A DNA stretch of 64,000 nucleotides from Cinnamomum chago (GCA_038049695.1 CP142458.1:47751001-47815000); one strand, 5' to 3'. Positions 8,956 to 21,086 are shown, counted from the first letter of the stretch. Numbers and translations are program-made. Notes: a model not told the origin generated them from the sequence alone.

Positions 8956-10768
8956 GGTCTTGACCACCTTGACCAACCTATTCGTTAATAGTTAAATCCT
9001 TTTGTTGGTCATGTTGCATTTGCATTTTGGTTCTTTCTTAGTTACATTTCATAAAATGCATTGCTTCTTTATGATCAATTGATTTTGTCTTCATGCACCA
9101 TTCTAGTTACATATCATGGTTTTCAAAATCTTTTGATTATAATCTCATCATGTTTGATTTGCTTGTTGCACTCATATGTTTTGCATTGCATTTCTACATG
9201 ATTAATTGATTGTGATGTTAAAAGCTTTCATAACTAATTTGTCATGATCAATTGGTGTTGAATCATTTGTGTAGATGTCATAGTAAGATTATTTGAACAA
9301 ATGATTTGAATCATCTCAAGTTTTTCCATGGATTTCTAAAAGTTATACCTTTATATGGAAAATCATTGTTTTGAAAAATCAACTTGTATGTGTTTTAATG
9401 AAGTTATATCTTTTCAAATACAATGTTGATAATTGATCTTCAAAATCATTCCTTTATGCTCATTGTTGGATTTTGTTTTTCAAAATGATTTGAAGATTGT
9501 TTTGAATGGAAATGCTTTTTAATCTCATTAGTTATATTCATCTAAGCATGTTCCATTATTCTCATTTCCTTTTTCTTTTGGTTTCATTATCTTAGAAATG
9601 GAAATGTATGTTGTTTGCATCCTTGCTTGTTTATTTACATTCTTTTCATATGCAAATGACTATTGGTTCCATGTATGGTTGTGAACTTGTAATTTTTGTA
9701 GAAACCATACTAGAACCCAAATCCATCCTCTATGCCTAATAGTCTTTTCTTTGTGGATGGTTATGATGTTGATTCATGTGTATTCTCTTGATATCATCCT
9801 TATACATGTTTCAACCTCATATTAGTGTTCTTGATCATATGAACCTTTTTGAAATCCATTACTTGTATTTCATAGTTATATCTCTTGTTTGATGGATTTC
9901 TTAGTGTTGAATTCATATGATCTAGACACTTTGGAAATTGCATGCATTACAAAGCTTTATCCTTTTGCATTGCAATTTGCCTTGTTCATCACTATGCTCT
10001 TTAGGAATATCATTAAAAGTGATGAATATGCATTTATGATGCTTGATGGAAGTGTATCACATCCTTGCTTTTACTCATGTTATCATATTCAATTGGTTTC
10101 ATTTGGTATAATGTTCCATTGATTTCATATCCAATTGATATCTTATCTTGTGTATGTGATAGACCTTGTGTGCGTTGGACTAATCTTCATAGTTATATAA
10201 TTGTTCCACGTCACACACCATTAGCATCATAATGCTCATGATTGCCACCTCTTTTTGCTCATATAGGTATATCTCATGACCACCATGTTTTTGTGTTAAT
10301 AATATTGGTTGGTTATTAGTTGAGGTTGGCTTCATGATTGAATTTCATTTCACTCCTTCATGCACATTAATAGTCATATTTATTGTTTGAATGAAATGAT
10401 TTCAAAACTTACATAGCATATGATTTTCATAAGTAATATTGATTGATGCTATGTTTGAGTAAACCCCATATCATGGATAGCTCTAATTTGGATTTTTCCT
10501 AATAAGTGACATTCTTGAATCCATTTTAGAGTGATTATGTTAATAGTCATATCCTTTAATCTCAATTGATATGTTTGTTTCAATTGATATCCATGATTGC
10601 TTCTCTCTTTTGTCCTAGCTCTCTTTTGGTAATTTGATCATATTGTGCTTAATAGTTAAATGAATCTAATCCTTTCCTTGAAGTTAACCCTCACTTGGTT
10701 AAACCATCTACTTCTTGAATCTAATAGTTATATCTTGTCAAAAGCTTGACAAAAGAAGAGAATGGATT
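8956..10768 (+). other. T-rich non-coding internal region, family A copy 2
   Basis: This duplicates 2950-4762 with no difference that I could see. It holds the same AGTTATAT series (9402, 9530, 9874, 10191, 10726). No RT, integrase or protease motif is present. Confidence 0.8.
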
Positions 10769-11373
10769 GAGGGGGAGTGTAAACCTTCATAGGAAGAATT
10801 AGTTTTGATCAAATTCACCCTTGGAATGCTAATGAGCCCTTAGAGTTAACTTACATACATGATAGCCTGTTATGTATTTCATTTTCGATTACATTTGTTA
10901 ACAGGTGCTACTAAAGGTATTCTTCTTGTCTCATGTGTGTAGGTACCTTTGCAATTTAATGTCAAAGGGGGAGAGAGAGTTCAAGTGTGACTCAAAGATC
11001 TCCTACTCTTCAAAGGGGGAGAGAGTTCGAGAGTTCAAGTACTCGAAGATCTCCTATCCATCAAAGGGGGAGAAAGCCTTCAAGTTCTCAAGAGGAAGAG
11101 AGAGGCATGGTCAAAGGGGGAGAGCAAATAGAAGTAAGAAAGCTTGGAGCTAAAGAAGATGCTTGGCCATAGAGAGGAAGATGATAAGAAAGCTTGAAGA
11201 ATGATCAAGCACCAAGCATCAAGAAGATTGAAGAAAAGAGCCCAAGAGCCCAAGCTAAGAGAAGGAGCATCCAAGAAGAAGATTTCAAGACTTGTCCAGC
11301 TGAGGGGGAGCTGAAGACAGAGTGTGTAAATTCAATGATGAGTAAGTTGCCATCAAATTGCAAAGGGGGAGAT
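10769..11373 (+). promoter_or_regulatory. Multiple polypurine-tract cluster, family A copy 2
   Basis: The GGGGGAG series matches that at 4763-5367. The terminal tract AAAGGGGGAGAT abuts TGTTAGG at 11374. Confidence 0.75.
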
Positions 11374-13066
11374 TGTTAGGTTTTTTGTTTTTGCAATTTG
11401 GTGGATGCATTTGCATATTGGCATCATTTGAATTCACACACATGCATTGATTTAAAATATCTTGAAATCTAGCTTTATACATGCATTGGTTTTTAGATTT
11501 GGAAAAGTTTGTGTTTTATGCATGGTTTGGTTCTAAACTTGGATGCATTGGTTTTAGAACCCAAAACTCTTTTGAAAACCTAATTCCTTGTGCATTATAT
11601 TTGGAAAATCATGTTAGGTATTTAGGTTTGAGCTTTGCATACATTCATTACAAAAAGAATCATTTTTGTATGCTTGTTCACTTGAAAAGAGTTTTTATCA
11701 AATCAAGCTAGCCTTTGGTTTTAAACCTTTGAATCATTTTAGGCTTTGTGTGTTTCATGTTTTTAAATGTTTTAAAACATGTTTTTTAAGCTTGGTTTAG
11801 TGACCCACAAAATTCCACAAAGAAAATCTTCAAAATGCAAAAGTTGGAATTTTTGGGGGTGTCCCGGCAGTGTCACCGGTCGACCGAGACCTGGGTCTCG
11901 GTCGACCGAGAACACTGCAGGGCAAATGGACTGTTTTTTGAACTGAAGCCCCAACGGTCAGAAATATGACCGTTGTGCTTTCTCGGTCGACCGAGACCAC
12001 CTTGCCGGTCGACCGAGAACTAGCCGTTGGCAACTTTTTGGCTATAAAGTCCATTCATTTCCAACCTTTTTCAAGGCTTGAACCATGAACCTTTGAGACC
12101 ATTTTGGAGCCAAAGAAAGGGGAAGAAGTTGGAAAGGCTAGAGGGCCATTTGGAAATCAAATGCTTGACTTTTCATAAGGTACACATTACTAGTATTTTG
12201 ATTTCCATTAAAATGAAATCCATGCATGCCTAATTCTTTGTAATTTCACTTATGCATGATTTCTAGAGATGTTTAGCAAACTCAAAATCATCCTTGGTAA
12301 ATTAGATTGGTTTGCAAACTCTCCTAACTAAATCACATGCAATCTTAGACTTTAACTTTCATACAATTTGTTTAAGTTCATTTCTTAAAGTTGTTTGAAT
12401 TTCTCATGTGATTAGTTTCCTCTTCAATCACCATTTTATAAGCTTTGATTTTAAAATGCATCATGCATTCATTTAAGAGCTTCATTGTTAAAATAGATTG
12501 AAGTAGAGCATTCATACACTTGTGCACACACTTTAACTTAATTGAGTGTATGTTTGTTATTTGTATTAAACCTTCATATTAGCCTAGTCAAGAGGCAATT
12601 TCATATGAGCTTAAATTGTAATCTCTTAGAGTGATCTTTTGTAAAGACACTTTCTTAGAGAAAGCTTTATTTGTTAAGGTTATTGCTTAGCCTAAGAAAA
12701 GCATATTGTAAGGTTATTGCTTAGCCTAAGAAAAGCATCTTGTAAGGTTGTTGTTTAGCCTTTGAAAAGCAACATTGTAGAGGTTATTGCTTAGCCTTTG
12801 AAAAAGCATAAATAGTGGAAATCCGGTGGGGTGATTGGATCACAAGCCGGTAGTGGATGTAGGCACGTTGGCCGAACCACTATAAATATTGGTGTTGTGG
12901 TGCATGCTATGTGGTGATTGATTTTGTATTAGCTTCCGCATCTTGTTTGTTTAATCATCACATGTGACTAGTTTAGTTTAAGAAATTAAAATTGGTCGAA
13001 ATTGGTCATACTTGTAGCTCACCCTATTCACCCCCCCTCTAGGGTTCGGATCCCCATGGAATTTCA
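11374..13066 (+). repeat. Family A LTR copy 3, right end of the array
   Basis: This complete 1693-bp LTR has its TATA box at 12043-12048. It ends in TTTCA at 13066. The sequence then changes to GTTGGATC, which is not element sequence, so this is the outer right end of the A array. The 5-bp flank GTTGG (13067-13071) is the predicted TSD, and its partner would lie left of the window. Confidence 0.94.
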
Positions 13067-13750
13067 GTTGGATCTTTTTGGGAAAGGTCGATTTTGTGGT
13101 ACCGGTTTGCTGGTTTTGGACATTAGTGGTCGATGGTTTTTGGACCTTGGTGGTCGGATTTATTTTGGACCTGGTGGTCAGATTTATTTTGGACTTGGTG
13201 GTCAGATTTATTTTGGACCTTGTTGGTCGGTTTTATTTGGGTTGGAGTTATCAGGTGGCTAGCAGGTTGTCGTTTGTTTGACCCAATTTAAACTTTGGCT
13301 TGAATGAGACTTTAGATGCTATTTTAATTTGTTATGTAATCTTATCTAAGTATATGTTTAAATGCAGAAATAGATTAGAATATCTATTCACTCAGTTGTA
13401 CTGATATTTTGTAGATTTGCCCTAATTCAGGTAACCATAATTTAGAGACTCAGGAAAACTGTGTTGACCGGGAGATAGACTTTGGGATACATACTTAAGC
13501 GTCAAAGCCACATAAATGAACAAGATTTAGATTTAATAGATTGTTCAGATTATTTCATTTTATAGACATTGCAATTATTTTTATTGGACAATGTTACATT
13601 TGTTTATTAGATTTGGATTTTTAATACAACTTGGTTTAACCTGGTAAATGCCTAAATCTTTATGTGATCTTTGATTTAACATATGTGTGTGATGCTTACG
13701 AGTCTTGTCATAGAATTTAAAGGGCCCCGGAATCCTGGTCGTGATAGAGG
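13067..13750. other. Decayed, possibly LTR-derived sequence flanking array A
   Basis: No coding function was recognised. The right part ends near 13727-13745 in GGGCCCCGGAATCCTGG and a CGTGATA-like terminus. That weakly resembles the GGGGTCGCGACA end of the chromovirus LTRs in this window. It may be an old LTR into which array A inserted. The left part contains the 24-bp minisatellite listed separately. Confidence 0.3.
13116..13237. repeat. 24-bp minisatellite, about five units
   Basis: Units of about 24 bp of the form TTGGACCTGGTGGTC plus RGATTTATT repeat head to tail, best preserved at 13141-13237. Because 24 is a multiple of three, two frames stay open through the array and give short hydrophobic or Gly-rich peptides. 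I regard these as a consequence of the repeat, not as genes. Confidence 0.7.
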
Positions 13751-14041
13751 ACATGACGCCAAATATTGTTGAGTGAAAAAGAAAAAATCACAAAAATGAC
13801 TATAAGTAGACGAGAGGTGAAGCATCAAATGAAGGGAAAATAAAATATAAGTGGGTTTGATGGTCTTTTGTCTTTAGTGGCTTGATAGGGATTTTTTTTA
13901 TTTTTTCGTGTAAAAAGTGAATGATTTTTTATCATTTAATTAGTGGAGAAAGTAGGTTGTTCTTTAAGGATTTAACCGGAAAGAGCACTTTATGCGCATG
14001 TGTTACGCGATCAAGCTCTTTAACCAGTGGGGCACCAAAGC
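13751..14041. other. AT-rich sequence without recognisable feature
   Basis: No gene, repeat boundary or RNA was recognised. It lies just upstream of the candidate host promoter and may be distal promoter sequence. Confidence 0.3.
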
Positions 14042-14340
14042 AATTGGGCCCAATTTTCAATTTTTCTTACCTATTTGGCACATCGCCGGCGCTGACCTTA
14101 TTTACACTGATTAAGGTCGGCGATGACCCTGTTCGTAAACCATATTAGGGCTCATATCCCTATTTCTTCTTATTCTTCTCTTCTCACTTCCACTATACCG
14201 TCGAGACTGACCTTGGACGAGCGCCGACGAGTGGTTGCTTCCATTTCCGTTACACCAGGCTTCAAACTGAATTCCTCAACTGCTTCTCTTTGCTCCCATC
14301 ATTTTTTTCACCGTCTGTGATTTTCACCTAGACTCCAGAG
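14042..14340 (+). promoter_or_regulatory. Candidate host promoter and 5'UTR exon
   Basis: A perfect 14-bp palindrome, AATTGGGCCCAATT (14042-14055), carries the site II/TCP-type core TGGGCC in both directions. This element is common in plant growth and ribosomal genes. An inverted repeat follows (14081-14100 against 14111-14125). Next comes a pyrimidine-rich CTTCTTATTCTTCTCTTC stretch typical of plant 5'UTRs. CCAGAG is followed by GTATCT at 14341, a plausible splice donor. No convincing start codon precedes the donor, so I infer a non-coding first exon. Transcript evidence is lacking. Confidence 0.4.
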
Positions 14341-14975
14341 GTATCTATCTTCTCTTTGCTCTCAATTTTCTTAAACTTGAGGATGTTATATGCGGTCAAA
14401 TGGCGCTAGTGGTTCAGTTTTTCCTTTTTTTTTGTTTATTCATTTTGACAATGTGAATGGGTTCATATCGTAGGATTAACCTCTCAAAATCTCTTCATAG
14501 GGCCAAGCTAGATGGACCATTAGCAACCCAACCAGTAATGCATCAATTCATATGTGAAAAAAAAAAACCAAGAAGAAGGATCCCTATTCAAAGAACCACA
14601 TTCACATGAGTAATTGAACCATATCATCTCTTCCTCAGATGCCCTGAATATTGCACACAACATGTAGAATGCGAATTGATGACACATTTGAATTTTAGTA
14701 CCCACTATCTCTAAAAGAATTACACCACATCATTTAATACTCAGAGCTTCAATGACTCAATACTATTAGTTATCTTGAAACTGGTACAAAGAACTTTTTA
14801 CCAAAAAAATAAATAAAAAAGAACTGGTACAAGGAACTTCTTTAGCAACTAGGTGGGCTATTTATATACTAACATAGTTTATATCCCATATCATTTCAAG
14901 AAATCAAGATGAATAGCTGTGATAATTTAGAATGTAAATAGAAAAATAAGAACAAATCTATGGTTTCAATCCATC
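14341..14975 (+). other. Putative first-intron sequence
   Basis: AT-rich sequence with no recognisable gene runs from the candidate donor to the hAT insertion. The same context resumes after each transposon (15848-15911, 19113-19361, 48188 on). Confidence 0.35.
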
Positions 14976-14983
14976 AGTGCTGG

Positions 14984-15839
14984 CATGGGCAGCTCCACAT
15001 AGATCACTGTGGGCTCAATTGACCCCACTGAGATTTGAAAAGGCATTTAAAAATAAAAAAAATTATTTTTTGAATTGAACTTATGGGAAGCTTTTGACCC
15101 CACTCAATTTAAGAGTCTCACCCCCACATTAGCTAACTTTACACTTTTTCTTTGTTGTTGTGGTAGTGAACAGAAGTCACCATAAAATACCCACTGCCTA
15201 AGTTAATGAGCCAAATGCCTACCAAAAATTAAATAAAATTAATGGGCCCACATTACTAATATACGCTCTAGCAATAAGTTTTAGAACTTAAAGGAATTTG
15301 TGATATTGCTAGAAAATTAATGGAGACAAAGAAGGATATCGTATACCAATTGGTTTATTTGCTTTTAAAATTGGCGTTGATTTTACCAGTAGTAACTGCC
15401 ACGGTAGAAAGAGTTTTTGCAACAATGAAGTATGTAAATTGCAGGCTACGTAACCAAATTGGAGATCAATGGATGAATGACTATTTGGTTACATATATTG
15501 AAAAATATGTGGTTGCTAGTGTTGATAATGAATCTATTATGCAATGATTTCAACACATGTAAACCTGAAAATCTACTGAAGGCAGCTGTAGGAGTTTATG
15601 TATTTGGATTTTGCTTTTGGATTAAGAACTATTAGTAACAGTGTATTAAATTTTTTTTATGAATTCAATATTATCTTTGTCAAATTATCGGAAATAGATT
15701 TTTTAAGAATTTTATACTATACTTGTCGAATTATCGAAAGTAGATGACAAATGTTAATAAATGGAAAAAAATTTATTCGATTTCCATAATATAAGTCTTT
15801 CGTTGACACCATTGACTCGAATTCCTGGAGCTGCCACTA
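14984..15839 (+). mobile_element. Short hAT transposon remnant with 8-bp TSD
   Basis: The ends are imperfect terminal inverted repeats. CATGGGCAGCTCCA at 14984-14997 faces the complement TAGTGGCAGCTCCA ending at 15839 (11 of 14 positions match). Both sides carry the identical octamer AGTGCTGG (14976-14983 and 15840-15847), the TSD length of hAT elements. The 856-bp interior keeps only the C-terminal part of a transposase, so it is an internally deleted, non-autonomous copy. Removing it with one TSD restores continuous host sequence. Confidence 0.75.
15278..15547 (+). pseudogene. hAT transposase C-terminal dimerisation domain remnant
   Basis: The frame is open from just after a TAA at 15275-15277 to TGA at 15545-15547, about 89 codons. 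The segment around LPVVTATVERVFATMKYVN and RLRNQIGDQWMND matches the conserved C-terminal hAT dimerisation region of plant TTF-type/ZMYM1-like transposases (family knowledge). The DDE catalytic parts and the zinc finger are absent. The closing TGA falls where relatives usually continue, so it may be a premature stop. It cannot encode active transposase. Confidence 0.8.
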
Positions 15840-16312
15840 AGTGCTGGTTTCGTTTAGTTGGATTCTGTGCTATGTGGTGAAATCAATGACAATGTATATG
15901 GTGTTTGGCTTTGTCGCAACCCCGGACCGGAAATCCGGGATCGGGACTAATAATGATGATGATAATGATAGCACATCGGATTTATGCCATACATTTATTT
16001 AATTTCACACAGGTGTCCGCGGTGAGGATATCACAACCATACAAGAACATTTCTATTAAGTGCAGAAGCGTGTAGCAAATCAAATGATCAATCCATCTCA
16101 AATCATAAAGATAATAACACGAGTATAGTACTGTATCAAAATGAGCAATGATTGTTAGCATGTTACCCAAAAGTAAAGTTAAAGTTTATACAAGATCATT
16201 TAGTTACATTTCCCAGAAATAGAGGCCAACAAAGGCCAATATAACAAAATACCAATCCAAAGAATGGTTGAACAGTTCCCAAAATATTAAGTCTCTCATA
16301 GCGACCAAACGT

Positions 16313-16384
16313 CTAAATGACGTCATCAGCACGCCACTCAACTAACTGCTGCGGTTCTCTGACCGCCTCCTCGTGCTCCTCCTC
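16313..16384 (-). other. Short conserved reading frame inside the solo LTR
   Basis: The minus strand encodes an acidic tail of 23 codons starting EEEHEEAVREP, then EW, ending DDVI and TAG (16315-16313). The corresponding position in element C encodes EEERQEEACEP, EW, DDVI and TAG. The two align without indels from an upstream CAG acceptor-like site 20 nt before the acidic run. Twelve of 23 residues match, and five of those use different synonymous codons. Whether it is translated is unknown. Confidence 0.45.
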
Positions 16385-17329
16385 GGGATAACCGACAATG
16401 GGACCTGAGTACCAAAGAGTGGGTCAAACACGACGGTTTGGTAAATGGGTAAAATACAATGACAATACTATCGTAAAGGAATGTACCCTCAAAAGCATTT
16501 AAACCTGTTTAAATAACAATTTATATAAAGAGATAAAATATTTATTCAATTACGAGTATGCATTATAAAACAGGTAAAGTACCCAAGGAAATAGGAGACA
16601 AGCAAGATGGCAACCACACGAAGCTAAGTCCTCTGTCACTAAAGTGACAGAGCAATAACTAGGCACTGATCTCAGTTACTCGAGGTGAGGAGAAACAGTG
16701 GATCTTATAAATACATATACATATACTATACATGACCACGGTAGCGAGCCGGGCATCGGGAACCACAGTAGCAATCTGCGGCATCGGGACAAGACCACGG
16801 TAGTAACCAGGTAGCGGGATCCAAACTGCAGCTGGCGGGACAAGAGGGGGATCTCCAAGTCGGTGGATCAGACCAACAGGGTTATCCAAGCTTAGTGGTG
16901 CCGACTAATAGGTCAAATAACAAATCGAAACATATGCAAGTAAGTCAAGTACAATAAATAAACGGGCAAGACGGGGTGCTTAAGGGCACACTGTCGTTTC
17001 ATGTCGTGCAATCCACTTCAAGACAAATGACTATTATAAGTGTAATTCAATGCTTTCAGGAAAACAAGACATGCAATATAAATCTCGGGATCGATAAAGT
17101 ACAATAAACAATTGAAATCTCAGGTAAGGTATCGGGTTCAAGAATTATTTAAAGTGAATGGGGATCCCGTATGTCGATCTAATAATAATTTGGTACTCTT
17201 TGAGTTTGGGGACATTCCGGGCTCCTTATACACTTTAAACTTTCAAAACTTCGAATGACATCTTCGTGATATGGTTTTTTTCTCGAAGGGCCTCATACAT
17301 TGCCTAGTGAATCTCCTTTGACCAACAAA

Positions 17330-17775
17330 GCTCGGCGCTCGAGCGAACCGGAGAGTTCGCTCGAGCGAGGAGCTCTCCGGAATGGTTGTCTGGGTAATTT
17401 CGGTTACATTGCGGTCAGATGGAGGTTAGCCGCTGTTGGATTCGGCGGTTAGCCTGACAAAAAGACAGGTTACTGGAATTGTGACCGAAATGGTTCGGTT
17501 GGCTAGCGGTTAGCCGCCGATATGTCCAATGGTTAGCCGCTAGCTAACCGTATTTTCAAGTGGAAATGTTGCTCTCTGGAAAAGTAACCGAATGGGTCGG
17601 TTGGCTGGCGGTTAGCCGCCGATGGGTTCGGCGGTTAGCCGCGGGCTAACCGTGAGGTTGACTGAGTTTTCAGGTGGAAAATGTTGCTCTCTGGAAAAGT
17701 GACCGCGACTGTTCGTTTAGCTGGCGGTTAGCCGCCAGATGACCGCTGGCTGACCGCCAGGTGCGGGAAACACCC
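17330..17775 (-). repeat. GC-rich imperfect repeats in the solo LTR
   Basis: Blocks containing GGCGGTTAGCCGCC and GCTAACCG recur, separated by a TGTTGCTCTCTGGAAAAG spacer seen twice. This is the divergent counterpart of the repeats at 26617-27056 and 33634-34073. The palindromic units can pair with each other. Confidence 0.65.
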
Positions 17776-19112
17776 ACTGTGTTCAGATTTGAGTCATTTT
17801 CCTCCTCAAAACCATTCTCCTCACTTCCACTTAATCCTTGCCATAAAACTTAGCTCAAAGCTCTTCCAATGCAACTGTCTACACTTCTCCACAACTCCAA
17901 TATGGATTCATTCCATCACCTCCTCCATCAACATCAAATCCAATACATGGAAAGAAAGAAAGAAGGAAACCATTTCACCATAGAGTACATTTAGGACAAA
18001 ACAAGAGGAAATTAAATGCCATGCACCAATACCCTTCTATGACATAAATGCACCATTAATACTCTATCATGAACATTTATTTCAAAACAAAACAATAAAT
18101 AGGCATGAGTGGAAAGTACCAAAATCATTGAAAGCTTATAAAAATCAAATCATCCACTTGCCTTTTGGTCTTCTAATAAGCAAATCAAGCTCTTATACTC
18201 TTCCAAGCTAAAGATTCAAACTATGAACAAAATCCCCAAAACAACAAACCCTAAAATGGTCAAACAATGAAATAGAAAGGGAAACCTTACAATAATGAAG
18301 ATGAAGCTTCTCTAGGGCTAGAAGAATACAAATCTAGAAGAAGGGAAGGATTACTTAATTGTAAGGTCCTTTAATGGCAAGAGTAAGCCCAAAGAAGATC
18401 TTGGAATGGAGGGTTTTCTTCACAAATGGTATCAATAGAGAGCCATGGTGACGAGGAAGAAGATGATGATCTCCATTTTGATGTTGGTGCAAGATTAGTA
18501 GGAGATTGAGATGGAGAGAGCAAGAAGAAGAAGAAAAGTTGCCAAACAAACCCTAAACTCTCTTTTGTGCTGGAAAAGAAAAATGAAGAAGATGAGTCTC
18601 CTTATATAAGCAAAGGGAGATGGGTCCCACTACTTAAGACATTGAAGGGCTGAAATCATGTCTTTCGGGATCTCGGATGAATTCGACGAAGAAGGAAGAA
18701 ATGATCGTCGAAATATCTAGTTTCCAAAAAGTGTATGTTTTGCGGGTTTATGGAATATCAAGTTTTGGGTACAGATTTTGTGTACAATAACTGTTTTACC
18801 CTTAAGGCTATTAAATCGGGTTTCGGGGTCTTGAACGGGGACAGGATCAACATGAAAGTTGTAGGGGTTAACATTACAAATAAAATGGGATTAAAAGAAT
18901 GAATGAAAAATCTCCGATAAATCCTCAAGCGCATGCAAGGTCATAAAGAAGGAACCCCCAAAGGGTCCCACTAAGCACAAGCAATCAAAATTCCCCAAAA
19001 CTATATCAAAAGCTATTCCAAACCAAACCTAACCAAAATCCACTAAACACGCTTAGAACTAACACACAACTTAATCAATACTAATCGGGTTCACTCGGGT
19101 CGGGGTCTTACA

Positions 19113-19361
19113 AGATTGATGAACAAGTACTTCATTGGCTGATTTTGTTCATTTTAAGCGTTCCTTGTAGCTTGAATGATTGATAGAATGGGTGTTTTTT
19201 TAGGGCAATTGAATGAATAATTGGTTATATGTTTTTGCTATTTTTGGGTGGTGTGTAAATGTAGAAATGCAGTTTATGGGTTTCATTTGATGATTTGTGT
19301 TTTGTGCTTTGTGGTGGAATCAGTTTTAATGTGGACATTGTGTGGCTTGAATACTTAATAC
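19113..19361. repeat. Host-derived diverged tandem repeat around the insertions
   Basis: A unit of about 240 bp is seen here, partly at 15848-15911, and again at 48183-48480. Its landmarks are GATTGATGAACAA, TTGGCTGATNTTGTTCATTT, GAATGGGTGTTTT and TGTGGTGGAATCAG. The copies differ by substitutions and small indels. The context fits an intron interrupted by the hAT element, the solo LTR and array B. The last five bases, AATAC (19357-19361), are the left TSD of array B. Confidence 0.55.
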
Positions 19362-21084
19362 TGTTAGGTATTTTGTTTAGATTGCAATTTGATGGTTGCA
19401 TAATCATTTTATTCATCATTTCGCATTTTCACACATGCCTTGATTTTAAAACACTTGAAATCTTGATTTAGACATGCATTGCTTTCAAGAGTTGAAAAAG
19501 TTTTCAATCATGCATGATATGTTTTTAATCTTGGATGCATTTAGTTTTGAAATGAGTTTTATTGAATCAAGCATGCCTTTGGTTTTAAAACTCTAAGATT
19601 GATTTAAAACTTGTTTTAAAGCTTGATTTTAATGGCCCAAAAGATCCCCAAAGAAAATCTTCAAGAAACCCAAAATATGGGAAATTCTGAGCAGGCCCGG
19701 TCAACCGGCCAAGAGGCCCGGTTAACCGGCCACACAGGGCAGGTCAACCGGGCTCCTGAGCACAACGGCTCTTTTTCTGACCGTTGGGCTTACCCGGTTA
19801 ACCGGCCTGTCATGGGGTTAACCGGGTAAACTAGCCGTTGGGCTGTTTTGGGGATATAAATGAGTTCTTTCCTTTGTCAATGGTTGGAGATTTTGAAGCC
19901 TTCTTTGAGGAGCTTTGAGAGAAGACAAAGGGGATGATCTAAGAGACATCAAGGGGTCATTAAGTAAAGCTTAAGCTTGGATCAACTAAGTTAAATCTCC
20001 AAGTAAGTTTTACTTTTAATTAATCATTTGTTATGTGCTTTATTTGAATCTTTGGAAAATGATTTCAAGCATGATAACAATGATGTGTTGAATCCTTTCT
20101 TCCTTTCATCTTTGATATTCAAGATTGGATTCATCACTTTGATTTCAACCCAAGTTTTGTTTTAATCTTTCTTAATCATGCTTAGCCTAAATCTTTGATT
20201 TCTTTCATTGCATGATTCTTTCACTTGGTTGAAACTTCCTTTGTTGTTTTCATACATTTAAACTTTAGTTAAACTAATTAGTTTTGAAAACAACATTGCA
20301 CATGCATCACTTGATTAGGCTTAAACACTTTCATACAACTTGTGATCTTTAGATTTTCATATCATTCACAAGTGTGTAATTGTTCAAGTGATTTGCATAG
20401 AACTTCAATCATATCTTTTTGTGCCTTAAACTTTCAAATTGCATTAAGCATAAATTGATTGAGCTTACTTTTAAACTTGATTGAAGTTTTCACACACACA
20501 CTTCATAAGCATACATCTTTGCATTCATTGAGTGTTTGTGTGAGTTAGGATTTTCATTTTCATATCCGCCTATTTAGAGGCAATTTATTTGAGCTTAAAT
20601 TGTAATCTCTTAGAGTGTTGAGTAAACACTTTCTTAGAGAAATATTGATTTGTAAAGGTTATTGCTTAGCCTAAGAAAAGCAATGTGAAAGGTTATTGCT
20701 TAGCCTAAGAAAAGCATTTTGTAAAGGTTATTGCTTAGCCTCTAAAAGCACATTGAGAGGTTGTTGTTTAGCCTTGAAAAGCAACATTGTAAGGGTTATT
20801 GCTTAGCCTAGTAAAAAGCATAAATAGTGGAAACCCGGTGGGGTGTTGGATTCACAAGCCGGTAGTGGATGTAGGCACGTTGGCCGAACCACTATAAATA
20901 TTGTGTTGTGGTGCTTGCATTTGTGGTGATTGTTTTGTTTAGCTTCCGCATATTGTTTGGTTTATCATCACATGTGACTAGTTTGCCTTAAGAAGTTAAA
21001 ATTGGTTTAAATTGGTCACAATTGTTGCTCACCCTATTCACCCCCCCCCCCCCCCTCTAGGGTTAAGATCCTCGTGGACTTTCA
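19362..21084 (+). repeat. Family B LTR copy 1
   Basis: This 1723-bp LTR starts TGTTAGGTATTTTG and ends in TTTCA. Its U3 differs from family A over the first ~260 bp. Its GC-rich promoter uses GGTTAACC/GGTCAACC in place of GGTCGACC. Hairpin repeats are at 20656-20822. The AGTGG/CCACT stem-loop is at 20864-20893. A run of 15 C residues near 21041 is longer than in most other copies. Confidence 0.95.
19698..19860 (+). promoter_or_regulatory. LTR promoter of family B with two exact MSA boxes
   Basis: Five CCGGTYAACCGG-like palindromes occur between 19698 and 19830. TGACCGTTGGG (19778-19788) and TAGCCGTTGGG (19832-19842) are both exact reverse matches to the MSA consensus YCYAACGGYYA. TATAAA at 19855-19860 lies 12 bp after the second box. 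The same arrangement recurs in the other three B LTRs (LTR 2 boxes at 35472-35482 and 35526-35536). Confidence 0.6.
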
Positions 21085-21086
21085 AT

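Larger units (their letters stand above)
15912..19112 (-). mobile_element. Solo LTR of a Tekay/Del-like chromovirus, reverse orientation
   Basis: Read on the minus strand it starts TGTAAGACCCCGACCC (from 19112) and ends CCGGGGTTGCGACA (to 15912). These closely match the ends of the element C LTR (TGTTAGACCCCGACCC, GGGGTCGCGACA). Shared internal blocks include the TTCGACGA/TCGTCGAA stem (18682-18712), the GCGGTTAGCCGCC-type repeats and a short reading frame near 16313. At about 3.2 kb its length is close to that of the C LTR (2957 bp), and there is no internal region, so it arose by LTR-LTR recombination. The flanks GGCTT and AGATT match at only three of five positions, consistent with age. 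Confidence 0.8.

Noticed and set aside
13002..13281. Two overlapping frames (86 and 67 codons) at the right edge of array A
   Set aside because: They span the LTR/flank junction and a 24-bp minisatellite whose period keeps frames open by chance.
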